Shown here: piece after piece, positions 26,990 to 36,707 of the stretch | Position numbering within the stretch: the stretch's first letter is position 1 | How the letters are laid out: every line of letters begins with the position of its first letter | Translations under genes and position numbers: made by a program | Assembly (NCBI GenBank): GCA_964611345.1 | Contig: CAZSYU010000007.1 | Coordinates: 1-64,000, forward strand | Direction of reading: 5' to 3' | From: JALZVT01 sp964611345 | GTDB taxonomy: Bacteria; Pseudomonadota; Gammaproteobacteria; Pseudomonadales; Azotimanducaceae | Length of the DNA stretch: 64,000 nucleotides | The notes under the pieces: generated by a model | The model's input: the letters and a program-made list of their open reading frames with translations, nothing else | Database searches by the model: none | What the model was told of the DNA's origin: nothing

Positions 26990-27394
26990 TTAGTGAGTAA
27001 CCACCTTTGGTAGTTCTTTTGCCTGAGCCACCCAGCTCGTGACCGACTTTTCTGATGGCAGTGCTCGAACGAGTTTCTTTTCTTCGTTGCACTTCGCCAT
27101 GGCTGCGGTCAGGTTCGCGGCATTGCGTTGGGCAAGCTCGGGTACGGTATCTACACCGGCTGCTTCCAGTAACTCAGAGTACTCACCGCCCACGCCTTTG
27201 ATGCGGCAGAGGTCAGCGTGATTGACGAATCGGAGGACGAGAGCGTGTGCCATGCCAGACGCTTCTTCGATGGCCTTCCGACCGTTGGCGGTAGCGCCTT
27301 TTTCCAGCAGCTCTTCACAGCTGTTAATGCCCGCAGACTTGAGCTTCTCTTCGTAAGCTGGACCGATGCCTTCGATGGTAGTTAATGCAGTCAT
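26990..27394 (-). CDS. Helix-hairpin-helix protein, DUF4332-like
   Basis: A 134-residue protein with two helix-hairpin-helix-like repeats: LTTIEGIGPAYEEKLKSAGI near the N-terminus and LCRIKGVGGEYSELLEAAGVDTVPELAQRN in the middle, as in DUF4332 proteins. The motif G-I-G-P / G-V-G-G is the hairpin. The N-terminal pair resembles DNA-binding repeats of polymerases and ligases. Good AAAGGA ribosome site. It forms its own transcription unit with a terminator. Function unknown; nucleic-acid or protein binding is a guess. Confidence 0.85.
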   Translation of the reverse strand: MTALTTIEGIGPAYEEKLKSAGINSCEELLEKGATANGRKAIEEASGMAHALVLRFVNHADLCRIKGVGGEYSELLEAAGVDTVPELAQRNAANLTAAMAKCNEEKKLVRALPSEKSVTSWVAQAKELPKVVTH

Positions 27395-27709
27395 GTTGCC
27401 GTCCTTTCTGTTGGTTTCAAATAAGACAAGTGTTGATCATTCTACAACCCCGCGAGAACAAGTCTACTCCAGAGCCGGCATGGGCCCGCATGGGAGGGTG
27501 CGCTCAGGGGGCGCAATTTGGTCTTGTGTTGCTACGCGAGTCTATTGGGCGTAGTTTTGTAAAATGGCAGTAAACAAGCCTGCTAATTGAGCCGAAAAAG
27601 GCACTTGGCGGGTGCTGGCGAGCTATCCTCGCGCTTAGGTGGGTTTAGCCCGGCGACGCCACAAACGCGTGTTCGAAGCAGGGCAAGCTGATGAAAGAAG
27701 AAGGAATCT
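27395..27709. other. Divergent spacer of 315 bases
   Basis: Between the HHH gene and the response regulator. Ribosome sites are seen at both ends (AAAGGA and AAGGA). I see no convincing RNA, promoter boxes, or repeat; promoters for both genes presumably lie here. Confidence 0.6.
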
Positions 27710-28408
27710 ATGAACATCATTCTCCTTGAGGACGATCCAGCCCAAGCAGAGTTGCTCAAGTCCTGGCTTGCGGAGGCAGGGCATGAGTGTGGGCACGCAG
27801 AGAACGGCGAGGAGTTTCTGACGCGTATCGATCGTGCGGATTATGATTTGCTGGTGCTCGACTGGGAATTGCCGGACACCACCGGCGTAGAGATATTGAG
27901 AATCATTCGCAGTACCGTGAATTGGCACGTCCCCGTGCTGTTTGTTACCCAGCGTGATGCCGAAGCTGACATCGTTGAAGCGCTATCCAGTGGTGCGGAT
28001 GACTACATGGTCAAGCGTGCGTCGAAAGCCGAGTTTTTGGCCCGGATTACCGCCCTCAGCAGGCGGCTTGGGAGTGCCGAGCTCGAAGCCGAGTTCGGCC
28101 AGTACCTGTTTAACCTCGAAAACAAAACCGTATCGATGGGCGACGAAGAGATCCGGCTCACCGCACGTGAGTTTGAAGTGGCTCACTACCTGTTTCAGCG
28201 TTCCGGCAGGCTGGTATCGCGAGAACAGCTGTTGCGCGACGTCTGGCGAGTGACAGGAGTGAATACCCGCACGGTGGATGTGCACGTATCGCGGGTGCGT
28301 AAGCGGCTTGCTATTTCCCCCGAAAATGGTTTCCGAATTAAAACTGTGTACCAACACGGCTATCGCCTTGAACCCGTGGAACACGAAGTCGACGCGGCCG
28401 CGAGCTAA
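27710..28408 (+). CDS. OmpR-type response regulator
   Basis: A 232-residue two-component regulator. Receiver domain with acidic pocket D8-D9, phosphorylation site D51 (LLVLDWELPD), T80 and K102 (DYMVKRA). The C-terminal winged helix (about 130-225) contains SREQLLRDVW and TVDVHVSRVRKRL, the DNA-recognition region. ATG start with AAGGA. It is the first gene of a set with an exported LysM-FecR protein and a CHASE2 histidine kinase, its probable partner. Its targets are unknown. Confidence 0.92.
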   Translation: MNIILLEDDPAQAELLKSWLAEAGHECGHAENGEEFLTRIDRADYDLLVLDWELPDTTGVEILRIIRSTVNWHVPVLFVTQRDAEADIVEALSSGADDYMVKRASKAEFLARITALSRRLGSAELEAEFGQYLFNLENKTVSMGDEEIRLTAREFEVAHYLFQRSGRLVSREQLLRDVWRVTGVNTRTVDVHVSRVRKRLAISPENGFRIKTVYQHGYRLEPVEHEVDAAAS

Positions 28409-28482
28409 CGCGAATTATGTTTCCACTATTTGGTCTGATGCGTAACTGCGCGACCAGTCTGTTAAGTAGAGGATCCTTGTCC

Positions 28483-29877
28483 ATGCGCAATATATCTCGA
28501 TTGCTACTGCCCATGGTGTTGCTTGTTCAGCTGTTCACCGCGCTGCCCGCGGCCGCGGACGATTGGCTGTATACAGTGCGTCCGGGCGATAAACTCTGGG
28601 GTCTGGCGGAAAAATTCTGCGGCACGCACGCTCGCTGGCGAGATATTGCCGACTACAATCAAATCGCTAATCCAACCGACGTGGATCCGGGTACGCGCAT
28701 TCGCATTCCCTTGAAATGGTTGATTGAGGAACCAGCGGTGGTGCGCTTAGTCTATGCGCGCGGCGATGTGCGCATAAAGCATCGAAGTCTCGCTCCAGCG
28801 GCTGAGAACCAAGCTGCGGCTGCTGAGAACCCAGAGCAATCCAACGAATCGGCTGTCACGCCTTTTACAGGACTAGTGGGAACAGAACTGGGTATTGGAG
28901 CGAAAGTGATAACCGGTCCGCAAAGCTATGCCAACGTAGTGTTTGCCGATGGGTCGACCATGCAAATAGGCCCCGAGTCTGAGGTGCAATTCGATACCCT
29001 CAGCGCGTATCGCGACACCGGCATGGTGGATTCGAGAGTTCGTATCAATCGCGGTTCTGGCAACTCGGAGGTCAAGCCCCAGAACGGGCCTGGCTCGGTA
29101 TACCGAATATCAACACCCCTAGGCGTAGCGGCCGTGCGAGGCACCGAGTTTCGGACCCGCTCGGTTGATGGTGCCAACTTTGTTGAAACAACGGGTGGTG
29201 CGGTTGATTTCATCGTGGCCGATTCTACGAGCAACGTGGCCAGTGGGTTTGGGTTAAAGGCGGATAGCAATGGTGTCGCAGTTGAGAAGTTGCTTGAACC
29301 CCCGCAGCTTGGCACTGCCCAAACCTATAACGTTAACGACAAACTTGTTTGGGATTCACTGGCGGGTGCCGCCGAGTATTTGGTGCAGATCTACAATGGC
29401 CCTGATCTGGCGGAAGTGAACGGACAGTTAAGCGCACCAAACTCCGAGATAGCACTCGCGAGCCTCGGTCCTGGAAGTTATGTACTTGGTGTGCGCGGAA
29501 TTGCGACAAGTGGCGTGCAGGGTATGGAGGCGATCCGAAAGATCACGGTGCAAAACATACTGGCTGCGCCTGCAAACGTAAGCGTTAAGCAGATTCGGCG
29601 CTCGCCCCAGCTGCTCGTGAGTTGGGACGGGGTGGCAGGAGCTACAGATTACCAGGTTGTTGCTACACCGGTTGGTGGCGGCACGCCACATATCGAGACA
29701 ACAAAGGCCACACAGCAGCAACTCTCAGGCCTCGCGCCGGGCAAATACAATGTCAGCGTGCAGGCCAGCTCGGCCGATCTGACGGGCGAAGCCTCAGCCC
29801 TTGAGGAACGCAGGGTGCGAGCTCCCTTTAAGTGGGGCCTTGGCGCGATCCTGTTAGCCGCCGCAGCTGTTCTTTAG
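28483..29877 (+). CDS. Exported LysM-FecR protein with C-terminal anchor
   Basis: A 464-residue protein from the ATG at 28483, which has an AGAGGAT site; the frame upstream to 28417 adds nothing. Signal peptide ends near LPAAA|DD. A LysM domain (about 28-77: YTVRPGDKLWGLAEKFC...NQIANPTDVDPGTRIRIP) suggests peptidoglycan binding. A FecR-type beta domain follows (about 90-250; GTELGIGAKVITGPQSYANVVFADGSTMQIGPESEV and AAVRGTEFRT). Then come two fibronectin-III-like repeats, and the last 16 residues are hydrophobic, which would anchor it in the inner membrane. Lying between the regulator and the kinase, it may be an envelope sensor subunit. Confidence 0.85.
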   Translation: MRNISRLLLPMVLLVQLFTALPAAADDWLYTVRPGDKLWGLAEKFCGTHARWRDIADYNQIANPTDVDPGTRIRIPLKWLIEEPAVVRLVYARGDVRIKHRSLAPAAENQAAAAENPEQSNESAVTPFTGLVGTELGIGAKVITGPQSYANVVFADGSTMQIGPESEVQFDTLSAYRDTGMVDSRVRINRGSGNSEVKPQNGPGSVYRISTPLGVAAVRGTEFRTRSVDGANFVETTGGAVDFIVADSTSNVASGFGLKADSNGVAVEKLLEPPQLGTAQTYNVNDKLVWDSLAGAAEYLVQIYNGPDLAEVNGQLSAPNSEIALASLGPGSYVLGVRGIATSGVQGMEAIRKITVQNILAAPANVSVKQIRRSPQLLVSWDGVAGATDYQVVATPVGGGTPHIETTKATQQQLSGLAPGKYNVSVQASSADLTGEASALEERRVRAPFKWGLGAILLAAAAVL

Positions 29878-29913
29878 GCATTTTTTTAAAGCCGCCGTCT
29901 ATCTGTTCTTGCC

Positions 29914-32496
29914 ATGGCTGTAGGTAACGCCCAGCGACGACCTTTGCTGTTGCTCGAGCTGATAGTGCTGGTGGTGCTGGTTACCAGTTTGGCTGGGCTT
30001 GCGTCGTACGGTAACTGGCTGACCAGTGTCGACCGACTTCTCTACGATCGCGTGGTGACGTCGCTGGCTGGCCCCGTCGCAGAAGACGTGGTCATTGTCG
30101 GAATTGATGAGCAAAGCTTGCAACGCTTTGGCCGCTGGCCGTGGAACAGAAGTGAGCAAGCGCGGCTATATGAGGCTATTGCAGAGGCGCAGCCGCGCGA
30201 AGTAATTGTCGATCTTCTCTACAGTGAGCCGGAGGAGAACCAGGCAGACGATGACGCGCTTGCTGAGGCGTTAAACGCTCTGCCTGGTCTTGCAATGCCT
30301 ATAGTTATCGATGCGCTATCAGATTCCAGGCAGCTAATTGAAGTGCTGCCGCAACCCACGTTTCTGGACGCAGCCGATGCGCTTGGTCACGTTCATACAG
30401 AACTGGATGACGATGGTATAAGTCGAGGAGTACATCTGTACCAGGGCATTGGCTCGCCCTATTGGCCACATCTTGTCTTGGCTGCGGAGACTCGCACCAA
30501 CGAAGCCGGCGCTGCGCCTGTTGCCAGCTGTGAATCACCATCGTTTTCGCTGCAAAATATTCGTTGTGACTACCGGCGCGTACCCTTCGTGGGCGAGCCT
30601 GGCTCTTTTGCTATGCGCTCGGCGCAGGATGTGATGGATGGACTGGATATCTCTACTGCTCTGGCAGATAAGACCGTTCTGGTTGGGCTAACTGCGATTG
30701 GAGTTTCCGACTGGGTCACCACTCCAGTCTCAGGGCGCTCCCGGCCAATGTCTGGTGTCGAGTATAACGCCAACGTACTGGCAGCAATCCGCCAGGGCAC
30801 GCTGATTAGTGAAGCACCACGTTGGGTATCACTGCTATTGGTACTGGCGCTTGCTGTTGTGCCGCCACTGGTGTTACCGCGGTTGCCACCCGGCACGATG
30901 CTGCTGGCAACCGGCGGGTTTGTTGTGTTGCCCATAGTGTTGTTTTATTTGCTGTTGTATTTTTCGCGCCTGTACGTGCCACTGGCCGCCGCTGCTGTGG
31001 CGGCCGCTCTAACTTACCCGCTGTGGAGTTGGCGGCGCCTGGAAGTTGCTTGGCGTTACGTCACGGAAGAAATTGAGCGTTTCAGTGTTGAGCGACTACA
31101 GCTTGGTTTTACGGCGCTTGACGATGCTCGCCTATCTACAGTTGTAAATCACGTCGGTGCGTTATTGGGGGCAACGTCAACAACGCAGCTATTCGGTCTG
31201 GACGGTAGCGACGAGGTTGTGAGCAATCACGAAAGTTCTGGTGCGGATGATCATTTGCTTCGAGTTCGGGTCACGCATGGCCGCCGGCGACTGGAAGTGG
31301 GGTTGCAGCGCGCACAGCCCTTCAGCGAGGCCGAACAGCGCTATGTCGCTCAAGTGTTGGCAAGCACTGAGTACTCTGCGGGTAACAACAGTGCGCCTAT
31401 CGAACGCTTGAACGCCCAGATAGGGCAGCTGAATCTATTGGCTGACGACGTGCGCACCATTCGTGATGTCAACATGAAGAGCCTCGATCAAATCACCAGC
31501 GGCGTGTGTTTGATCAGTAGTGGCGGGTTGGTCGAATACGCAAACAATTCTTTTACAGCGCTTACCGGGGTGTCAGGTGAGAGCAACATTCTGCAAATTG
31601 CTGAACAGGTAGCTGCTCCAGAAGGCGACAGCTGGGAAAAAATTGTCTTTCGAGTGGTTGTTGAAGGCCGTTCTGAATCACTCGAGGCGCAATCTAAAAC
31701 TTCGCGCATGTTGCTTGATTGCGCGCCGCTGCGACTCGACGACGAACTAAAAGGTTATTGGTTGATGACAGCGGCTGACGTGACAGAGATTCGTCTTGTG
31801 CAACGCCAGCGCGAAGAAGCACTGGCCTTTCTTTCACACGACTTACGTTCACCGATGGTTTCTATTTTAGCGCTCTTGCGTTCCTCGGAGCAGGGCATTG
31901 AAAACGATGTACCTTTGCTTAAGCGCATAGAAAACTATGCGATGCGCAGCCTGAATGTCTCTGAGCAATTTGTGCAGCTATCTCGGGTTGAGAACAGAGA
32001 AGAGCTTGATCTCTATGATGTAGAACTTGGTTCCATTGCCAACAACGCACTCGAACAGATTTTTGAGCAAGCACAGGAAAAAAATATACAGGCGAATTTC
32101 ATTGATGAGACACCCGAAGATGGCCTGTGGATTAAAGGCAATGGCGAGTTGCTTGAGAGGGCGATTGTTAATTTGCTGACAAACGCGGTGAAGTACTCGC
32201 CGGAGAATCGACGGGTAATGCTCAGTGTAGGGATCGACGTGGCAGGTGATGCCTATTGCACCGTGAAGGATGAGGGTTTCGGCATACCGGCGGTAGATAT
32301 CGATAAAGTGTTTGAGCCTTACTATCGATCCAAGGTGCGAGAAATTGTTGCCCAGCGAGGCTCGGGCCTGGGGCTGCGTTTTGTTAAAACAGTAACGGAA
32401 CGCCACGGGGGCAGTGTGAGCGTTACGAGCCAGCCAAATAAAGGCTCCACATTTACGCTGCGTTTTCCGAAAGCGGCGCTGCTGGAAATGGGTTAA
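29914..32496 (+). CDS. CHASE2-domain sensor histidine kinase
   Basis: An 860-residue kinase. N-terminal membrane helix (LIVLVVLVTSLAGLASY), periplasmic CHASE2 domain of about 260 residues (VDRLLYDRVVTSLAGPVAEDVVIVGIDEQSLQRFGRWPW is its hallmark), three membrane helices near 310-370, a PAS-like region around 520-620, then the HisKA domain with phospho-acceptor H642 (FLSHDLRSP) and the HATPase domain with N box NLLTNAVKYS, G1 DEGFGIP and G2 GSGLGL. It ends sharing 4 bases with the convergent VWA gene. It should phosphorylate the regulator at 27710. The ligand of CHASE2 domains is unknown in general. Confidence 0.93.
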   Translation: MAVGNAQRRPLLLLELIVLVVLVTSLAGLASYGNWLTSVDRLLYDRVVTSLAGPVAEDVVIVGIDEQSLQRFGRWPWNRSEQARLYEAIAEAQPREVIVDLLYSEPEENQADDDALAEALNALPGLAMPIVIDALSDSRQLIEVLPQPTFLDAADALGHVHTELDDDGISRGVHLYQGIGSPYWPHLVLAAETRTNEAGAAPVASCESPSFSLQNIRCDYRRVPFVGEPGSFAMRSAQDVMDGLDISTALADKTVLVGLTAIGVSDWVTTPVSGRSRPMSGVEYNANVLAAIRQGTLISEAPRWVSLLLVLALAVVPPLVLPRLPPGTMLLATGGFVVLPIVLFYLLLYFSRLYVPLAAAAVAAALTYPLWSWRRLEVAWRYVTEEIERFSVERLQLGFTALDDARLSTVVNHVGALLGATSTTQLFGLDGSDEVVSNHESSGADDHLLRVRVTHGRRRLEVGLQRAQPFSEAEQRYVAQVLASTEYSAGNNSAPIERLNAQIGQLNLLADDVRTIRDVNMKSLDQITSGVCLISSGGLVEYANNSFTALTGVSGESNILQIAEQVAAPEGDSWEKIVFRVVVEGRSESLEAQSKTSRMLLDCAPLRLDDELKGYWLMTAADVTEIRLVQRQREEALAFLSHDLRSPMVSILALLRSSEQGIENDVPLLKRIENYAMRSLNVSEQFVQLSRVENREELDLYDVELGSIANNALEQIFEQAQEKNIQANFIDETPEDGLWIKGNGELLERAIVNLLTNAVKYSPENRRVMLSVGIDVAGDAYCTVKDEGFGIPAVDIDKVFEPYYRSKVREIVAQRGSGLGLRFVKTVTERHGGSVSVTSQPNKGSTFTLRFPKAALLEMG

Positions 32497-34538
32497 AAGG
32501 CGAGTTGGCGATAGACTTTGGTTAGTGCCATCGGCAGTTCTTCGATTTCTTCAATGACCATGTAGCGTTGTTCTGGACACATGCGGTTCAGGTAGTCGTG
32601 ACCGGACGTATCCACGGTGATACAGAATGTCTCTACGCCGGCAGCGTGGGCTTCCAGCAGCGCTTTTGCAGTGTCTTGCACGCCGTATTCGTGATCGCCG
32701 CGGTTCGGACCGTAGTCGCAGTCCTGTGGGAACCCATCGGAAACCAATATCAATAAGCGCCGGCCAGCTTCGCGGTCACGCAGTTTCTTTACAGCGTGGC
32801 GTATGGCAGGGCCCATACGTGTACTGCGACGTGGCTGCATGTTGACCACAGTTTGCAAAACGCGGGAAGTGAGTGCTTCACCCAGTTCCTTGACCAGGAA
32901 AATCTCGACCTCATCTCGTGAGTAGCCTGAGAACCCGTATATGCCGAAGTCATCGCCGAGCGCGGACAGTGCCTGGCTCATAAGCCACAGCGCTTCCCGC
33001 TGCACATCGATAATGCGACGCTTCAAGGGTTCGGGTGTCAGATCCTTCGCCTCAAACGCGTAGGGATCATCATCGTCGAGATCATAGACGGGTTCGGGTG
33101 CATCCGGGTCTGGAATAACGTCGTCGGTTGAGGCGCTCAGGTCGATCAGAAAGGCGGTGGCAATTTCGCGTTTTTTACGGGTATTGGTGCTGTATACGCG
33201 GGTTTCCGTAACGCGACCGGTGCGGCGATCGATTTCATGATCAATGAGCGCATCCAGATAGATCTCGTCGCCTTCTTCTAGCGGCTTTATGCGCTCCAGT
33301 GCGACGGGCCGAATTTGCTCAAACGATTTTCGCACCTGTCTTGCGTGTTCGCCGACGCGGCGCGAGATCTCTTGTAAGTCGGCTGGATCACCGGGCTCGA
33401 GTGTTCGCTCGAAGAGACGGCACCAGCCGCGCAAATAGTCGTTTTGCAGATAGTCCCATTCGTCATACAGGTAGCTGCGGGTGGTGCTTTGATCCGTTTT
33501 GGGTGCCGTACGGGCCAATCGAGCTCGCTGCATGTCGATACGACGTTTGAGATTGTCACGTTCACCCTGGGTGTTGCGCTCAATCGAGATTGAGCCGGGT
33601 TCTTCACCGGGTGTCATTTCCATGTCTTCGTCGAGCATAAACAGATCGAACTCTAACGCTGCGACGGCTTCTTCCTGCTGCACCATCTCGGCGACATGTG
33701 TATCAGGTTGATCCGTGTCGAGAAGTTCTTCCAGAAGACTGACATCTGCGTCACTTTCGGCCAGATCCAAAGCGTTTAGGAAGTCTTGAGTGAGTTCTGC
33801 GGAGTGATACACCGTGGCTGTGTGGGCGCGTAGATTTGCAGCTCGCTTGAGCAGGGGAGCAATGCTCGGCGGCGCAACAAACGATTTAATCTCTGTGGCA
33901 GGATCGCATTCGAGCACCAATAGAGCTTCGAAGATAAGTTCTACGAGTGGCGGTAGTGTGTCGCTTATTTGGCCTTGTTCGTCTTGCAGGAAGGCGTCAT
34001 GCAGGGTATCCAGCGCTGCCTGTTCGAGGCGATTGCTGTTTAACTGTTCGAGGTGTCGAATGATGCCAGGGTATTCGTCGCGGATGCATTCATCAACGCG
34101 TATGGCCTCGCAGCCATAGAACAGGCGGCGGGTAAGTCCCGGGTGTGTCGTGGTGTTAAAAAATACCTGCAGGTCGCCCTGAATCTCGCCGCTTTCCTCA
34201 CGCGCGGGCGCCCGGTCGTGCAGTTGAAACTCCTGGGTGCCAAACAGCAGCGGTGCCAGCTGCTGCACGATCATTGCCCGCCAGGCACCAGTGGTTGCTG
34301 CAAGGTCGGTTGTGGCACTGTTTGCCGCTCCAGACAGGCGGCCCGGCAGGCGACCGGGCAGGCGAATAGTGCGCTGACTGGCACCGGGTACAACCAGGCT
34401 CTTATCATCCTGCGGCAGCACATGAAAGGTCTGCCCGACTATGCCTTCGGCAAACAGGGTGAGACGAGGTAACTGGTCGAGCAGTAGATGATTGTGGGTA
34501 TCATCCTGTTGCGTCGGCTGTTCGTTGATCTCTGCCAA
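32493..34538 (-). CDS. VWA-domain protein, NorD/CbbO-like
   Basis: A 681-residue protein with a C-terminal von Willebrand A domain. The metal-binding MIDAS is intact (FLIDLSASTDD, D-x-S-x-S), followed by STRMGPAIRHAV and LLILVSDGFPQD. The long N-terminal part (1-430) is helical with acidic stretches, as in NorD and CbbO. With the MoxR-type ATPase 24 bases upstream it forms a chaperone pair that, in known cases, activates nitric oxide reductase or Rubisco by metal or cofactor loading. Neither target is in the window. Start is a TTG at 34538, the only plausible one. Confidence 0.88.
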   Translation of the reverse strand: MAEINEQPTQQDDTHNHLLLDQLPRLTLFAEGIVGQTFHVLPQDDKSLVVPGASQRTIRLPGRLPGRLSGAANSATTDLAATTGAWRAMIVQQLAPLLFGTQEFQLHDRAPAREESGEIQGDLQVFFNTTTHPGLTRRLFYGCEAIRVDECIRDEYPGIIRHLEQLNSNRLEQAALDTLHDAFLQDEQGQISDTLPPLVELIFEALLVLECDPATEIKSFVAPPSIAPLLKRAANLRAHTATVYHSAELTQDFLNALDLAESDADVSLLEELLDTDQPDTHVAEMVQQEEAVAALEFDLFMLDEDMEMTPGEEPGSISIERNTQGERDNLKRRIDMQRARLARTAPKTDQSTTRSYLYDEWDYLQNDYLRGWCRLFERTLEPGDPADLQEISRRVGEHARQVRKSFEQIRPVALERIKPLEEGDEIYLDALIDHEIDRRTGRVTETRVYSTNTRKKREIATAFLIDLSASTDDVIPDPDAPEPVYDLDDDDPYAFEAKDLTPEPLKRRIIDVQREALWLMSQALSALGDDFGIYGFSGYSRDEVEIFLVKELGEALTSRVLQTVVNMQPRRSTRMGPAIRHAVKKLRDREAGRRLLILVSDGFPQDCDYGPNRGDHEYGVQDTAKALLEAHAAGVETFCITVDTSGHDYLNRMCPEQRYMVIEEIEELPMALTKVYRQLAF

Positions 34539-34562
34539 GAGCCTATTCGCGTGCGTACGGGG

Positions 34563-35456
34563 TTATGGTTTTGACGCCGACTTTTGCGCTGGTTTTGGCA
34601 CTGAGTGTGCATGCGGCAAAATCGCATCAATAATGTCAGAAACAGACTCGTGTACCACGCGGTCATCGGTGATTGCCTGGGTAATGGCGTGCTCGGCGGC
34701 GGTCCGCGCAGCTAACCCCTGTGCCGTCAGACTTGCTGCGTACACGAGCAAGCGGGTGCTCACACCTTCTTCGAAACCGTGTTCTCTGAGGTTGCGAATT
34801 TTTTCACCGATCACGCTCAGCCGTTCGGCAAGATCAGCGCTTGCGCCGCTCTCTGCCATGATGATCTCTGCTTCGCGCTCACGACTGGGGTAGTCGAATT
34901 CAATGCTTACAAAGCGTTGTCGTGTACTTGGCTTCAGATCTTTTAGGGCGCTTTGGTAACCGGGATTGTAGGAGATAATGAGGAGGAAATCCGGATGTGC
35001 CTCCAGGAGCTCACCCGTTCGATCAATGGGCAACAGGCGCCGGTGATCCGTGAGGGCGTGAATGATGACCGTAGTGTCTTTGCGGGCCTCGACAACTTCA
35101 TCCAGGTAACAAATGGCGCCGTTGCGGGCAGCGCGAGTGAGTGGTCCGTCGCTCCAGCGCGTTTCGCCGTCAATCAATAAATAGCGACCCACCAGATCAG
35201 CCGCGGTCAGGTCTTCCTGGCAGGCGACGGTGATCAGATCGTGCGCCGGGTTTTGCCCCAGGTCCTGTGGAGAGGGTTTCTTTGTGCTTCCTGCTGCCTG
35301 CTGTTGTGTACCGATTAGCCAGCTCATGTACTCCACGAAGCGGGTTTTACCGCAGCCGGTCGGCCCCTTGAGCAGCAGGGGCAGACGTTGAGCGTAGGCG
35401 GCCTGAAAGATCTCCACTTCGTTGGCCAGTGGCAGGTAATAAGGCGCATCGCTCAC
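34563..35456 (-). CDS. MoxR-type AAA ATPase, NorQ/CbbQ-like
   Basis: A 297-residue AAA+ ATPase. Walker A is GPTGCGKT (31-38), Walker B lies in GAICYLDEVVEAR, and the C-terminal domain SGEGVSTRLLVYAASL-type region (FEEGVSTRLLVYA) is characteristic of NorQ/CbbQ. It works with the VWA protein encoded just downstream. The linker near residue 50-65 (GTQQQAAGSTKKPSPQDLG) is an insertion after the P-loop helix. Target enzyme not identifiable from this window. Confidence 0.93.
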   Translation of the reverse strand: MSDAPYYLPLANEVEIFQAAYAQRLPLLLKGPTGCGKTRFVEYMSWLIGTQQQAAGSTKKPSPQDLGQNPAHDLITVACQEDLTAADLVGRYLLIDGETRWSDGPLTRAARNGAICYLDEVVEARKDTTVIIHALTDHRRLLPIDRTGELLEAHPDFLLIISYNPGYQSALKDLKPSTRQRFVSIEFDYPSREREAEIIMAESGASADLAERLSVIGEKIRNLREHGFEEGVSTRLLVYAASLTAQGLAARTAAEHAITQAITDDRVVHESVSDIIDAILPHAHSVPKPAQKSASKP

Positions 35457-35531
35457 GGTGGTCGTTCTCTCGCTGCTAAGAATTCACCTTACCAGTATGA
35501 TGGGGCTTCGTAACTCTCGCAGGCGCACCTT

Positions 35532-36707
35532 TTGACGGACTCTACCAAGCCTCCATCTTCTAACAAGGGTCCATCGACCGCCGGGTCGACTGGACCTGCC
35601 GCGACTGTGCTCGACGCCACAACCCGGCTGCTCGCTCCGCTGTTAAACACCCTCGACAGCCTGCAGTTCGCGGGCCGGCACTTACATCCGCCGGTGCTGG
35701 ACACTTTGGCCACCCATCTTGAGCCTTTGCTCGATCCACTCAACCAGGCAGCAACGGAGTTTGCGGCGGTTGAATGGCCGGAGCATCTGGGCGAGTTTTC
35801 GGCGCGGCTGTCTGCGAGCACTGCAAGCGCCTGTAAAGGCCTGGAAGGCTTTGTTGCCGCCCAGTCGGCAGAGAACCCGGTAATGGCGGCCTATCGGTCG
35901 GTGCGTCATGGCACCGCTGCGCGCAGTGAGCTGTATCCACTGGCGCAGGTGTTGCCGCCGCTGTCGCGGTTTTTTGTAGATCCCGCCGCGCGCGAAAATG
36001 CTGCGGTGCTTGCGCGCATTGAATCTGGTATTGACCGTTTAACCGAGGCAGGGATCGAAGATTCTGTTGATCCGCCGGTGGGTGTTATGCACCTGCAGAA
36101 CGAGCGTGACACCCGGGGTGGTTGCTCTTTGTATATTCCCGAGTATTACAACGGCGAGCCTCTGCCATTGGTGGTGGCATTGCATGGTGGCAGTGGTCAC
36201 GGTGCTGACTTTCTGTGGACCTGGCTTACGGCTGCGCGCAGCGCGGGGGCGATTGTGTTGAGCCCAACATCTACGGGTTCTACCTGGTCGATTCAGGAGC
36301 CCGACGTTGATCATGCTCACCTAACCGGACTGGTTGCCCGCGTTGCCGAACAGTGGGCCGTTGATCCCGGGCGTATTCTGCTCACTGGAATGTCAGATGG
36401 CGGCACCTTTAGTTTGTTGAGTGGCTTGCAGAGCGACTCGTTTGCCACCCATCTCGCACCGATCTCAGGCACGTTTCACCCCTTTTTAATGGAGGTTGCG
36501 GAGCCTGGACGGATCAAGAATTTGCCTGTCTATCTGGTGCATGGGGCGCTCGACTGGATGTTTCCGGTCGACACGGCGCGTCTTGCTGCTACGACGCTAA
36601 AAAACGCCGGTGTTGGCATACGTTACTCCGAAATTGACGACCTCTCCCATACCTACCCAATAGAGGAGAACTGGAAGATCCTTAACTGGCTAGCGGGCGA
36701 TGACTAA
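35532..36707 (+). CDS. Carboxylesterase/PHB-depolymerase-like hydrolase
   Basis: A 391-residue protein with a TTG start. The first 150 residues are helical and low in conserved motifs (LLAPLLNTLDSLQFAGRHL...), an unusual extension. The hydrolase domain starts near 180 with LPLVVALHGGSGHGADFLWTW; nucleophile S288 (GMSDGG), acid D341 (HGALDWMFP), base H373 (LSHTYP). This matches phospholipase/carboxylesterase- or esterase-D-like enzymes. The next gene starts inside its last codons. Substrate unknown. Divergent from the NorQ-like gene. Confidence 0.83.
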   Translation: MTDSTKPPSSNKGPSTAGSTGPAATVLDATTRLLAPLLNTLDSLQFAGRHLHPPVLDTLATHLEPLLDPLNQAATEFAAVEWPEHLGEFSARLSASTASACKGLEGFVAAQSAENPVMAAYRSVRHGTAARSELYPLAQVLPPLSRFFVDPAARENAAVLARIESGIDRLTEAGIEDSVDPPVGVMHLQNERDTRGGCSLYIPEYYNGEPLPLVVALHGGSGHGADFLWTWLTAARSAGAIVLSPTSTGSTWSIQEPDVDHAHLTGLVARVAEQWAVDPGRILLTGMSDGGTFSLLSGLQSDSFATHLAPISGTFHPFLMEVAEPGRIKNLPVYLVHGALDWMFPVDTARLAATTLKNAGVGIRYSEIDDLSHTYPIEENWKILNWLAGDD

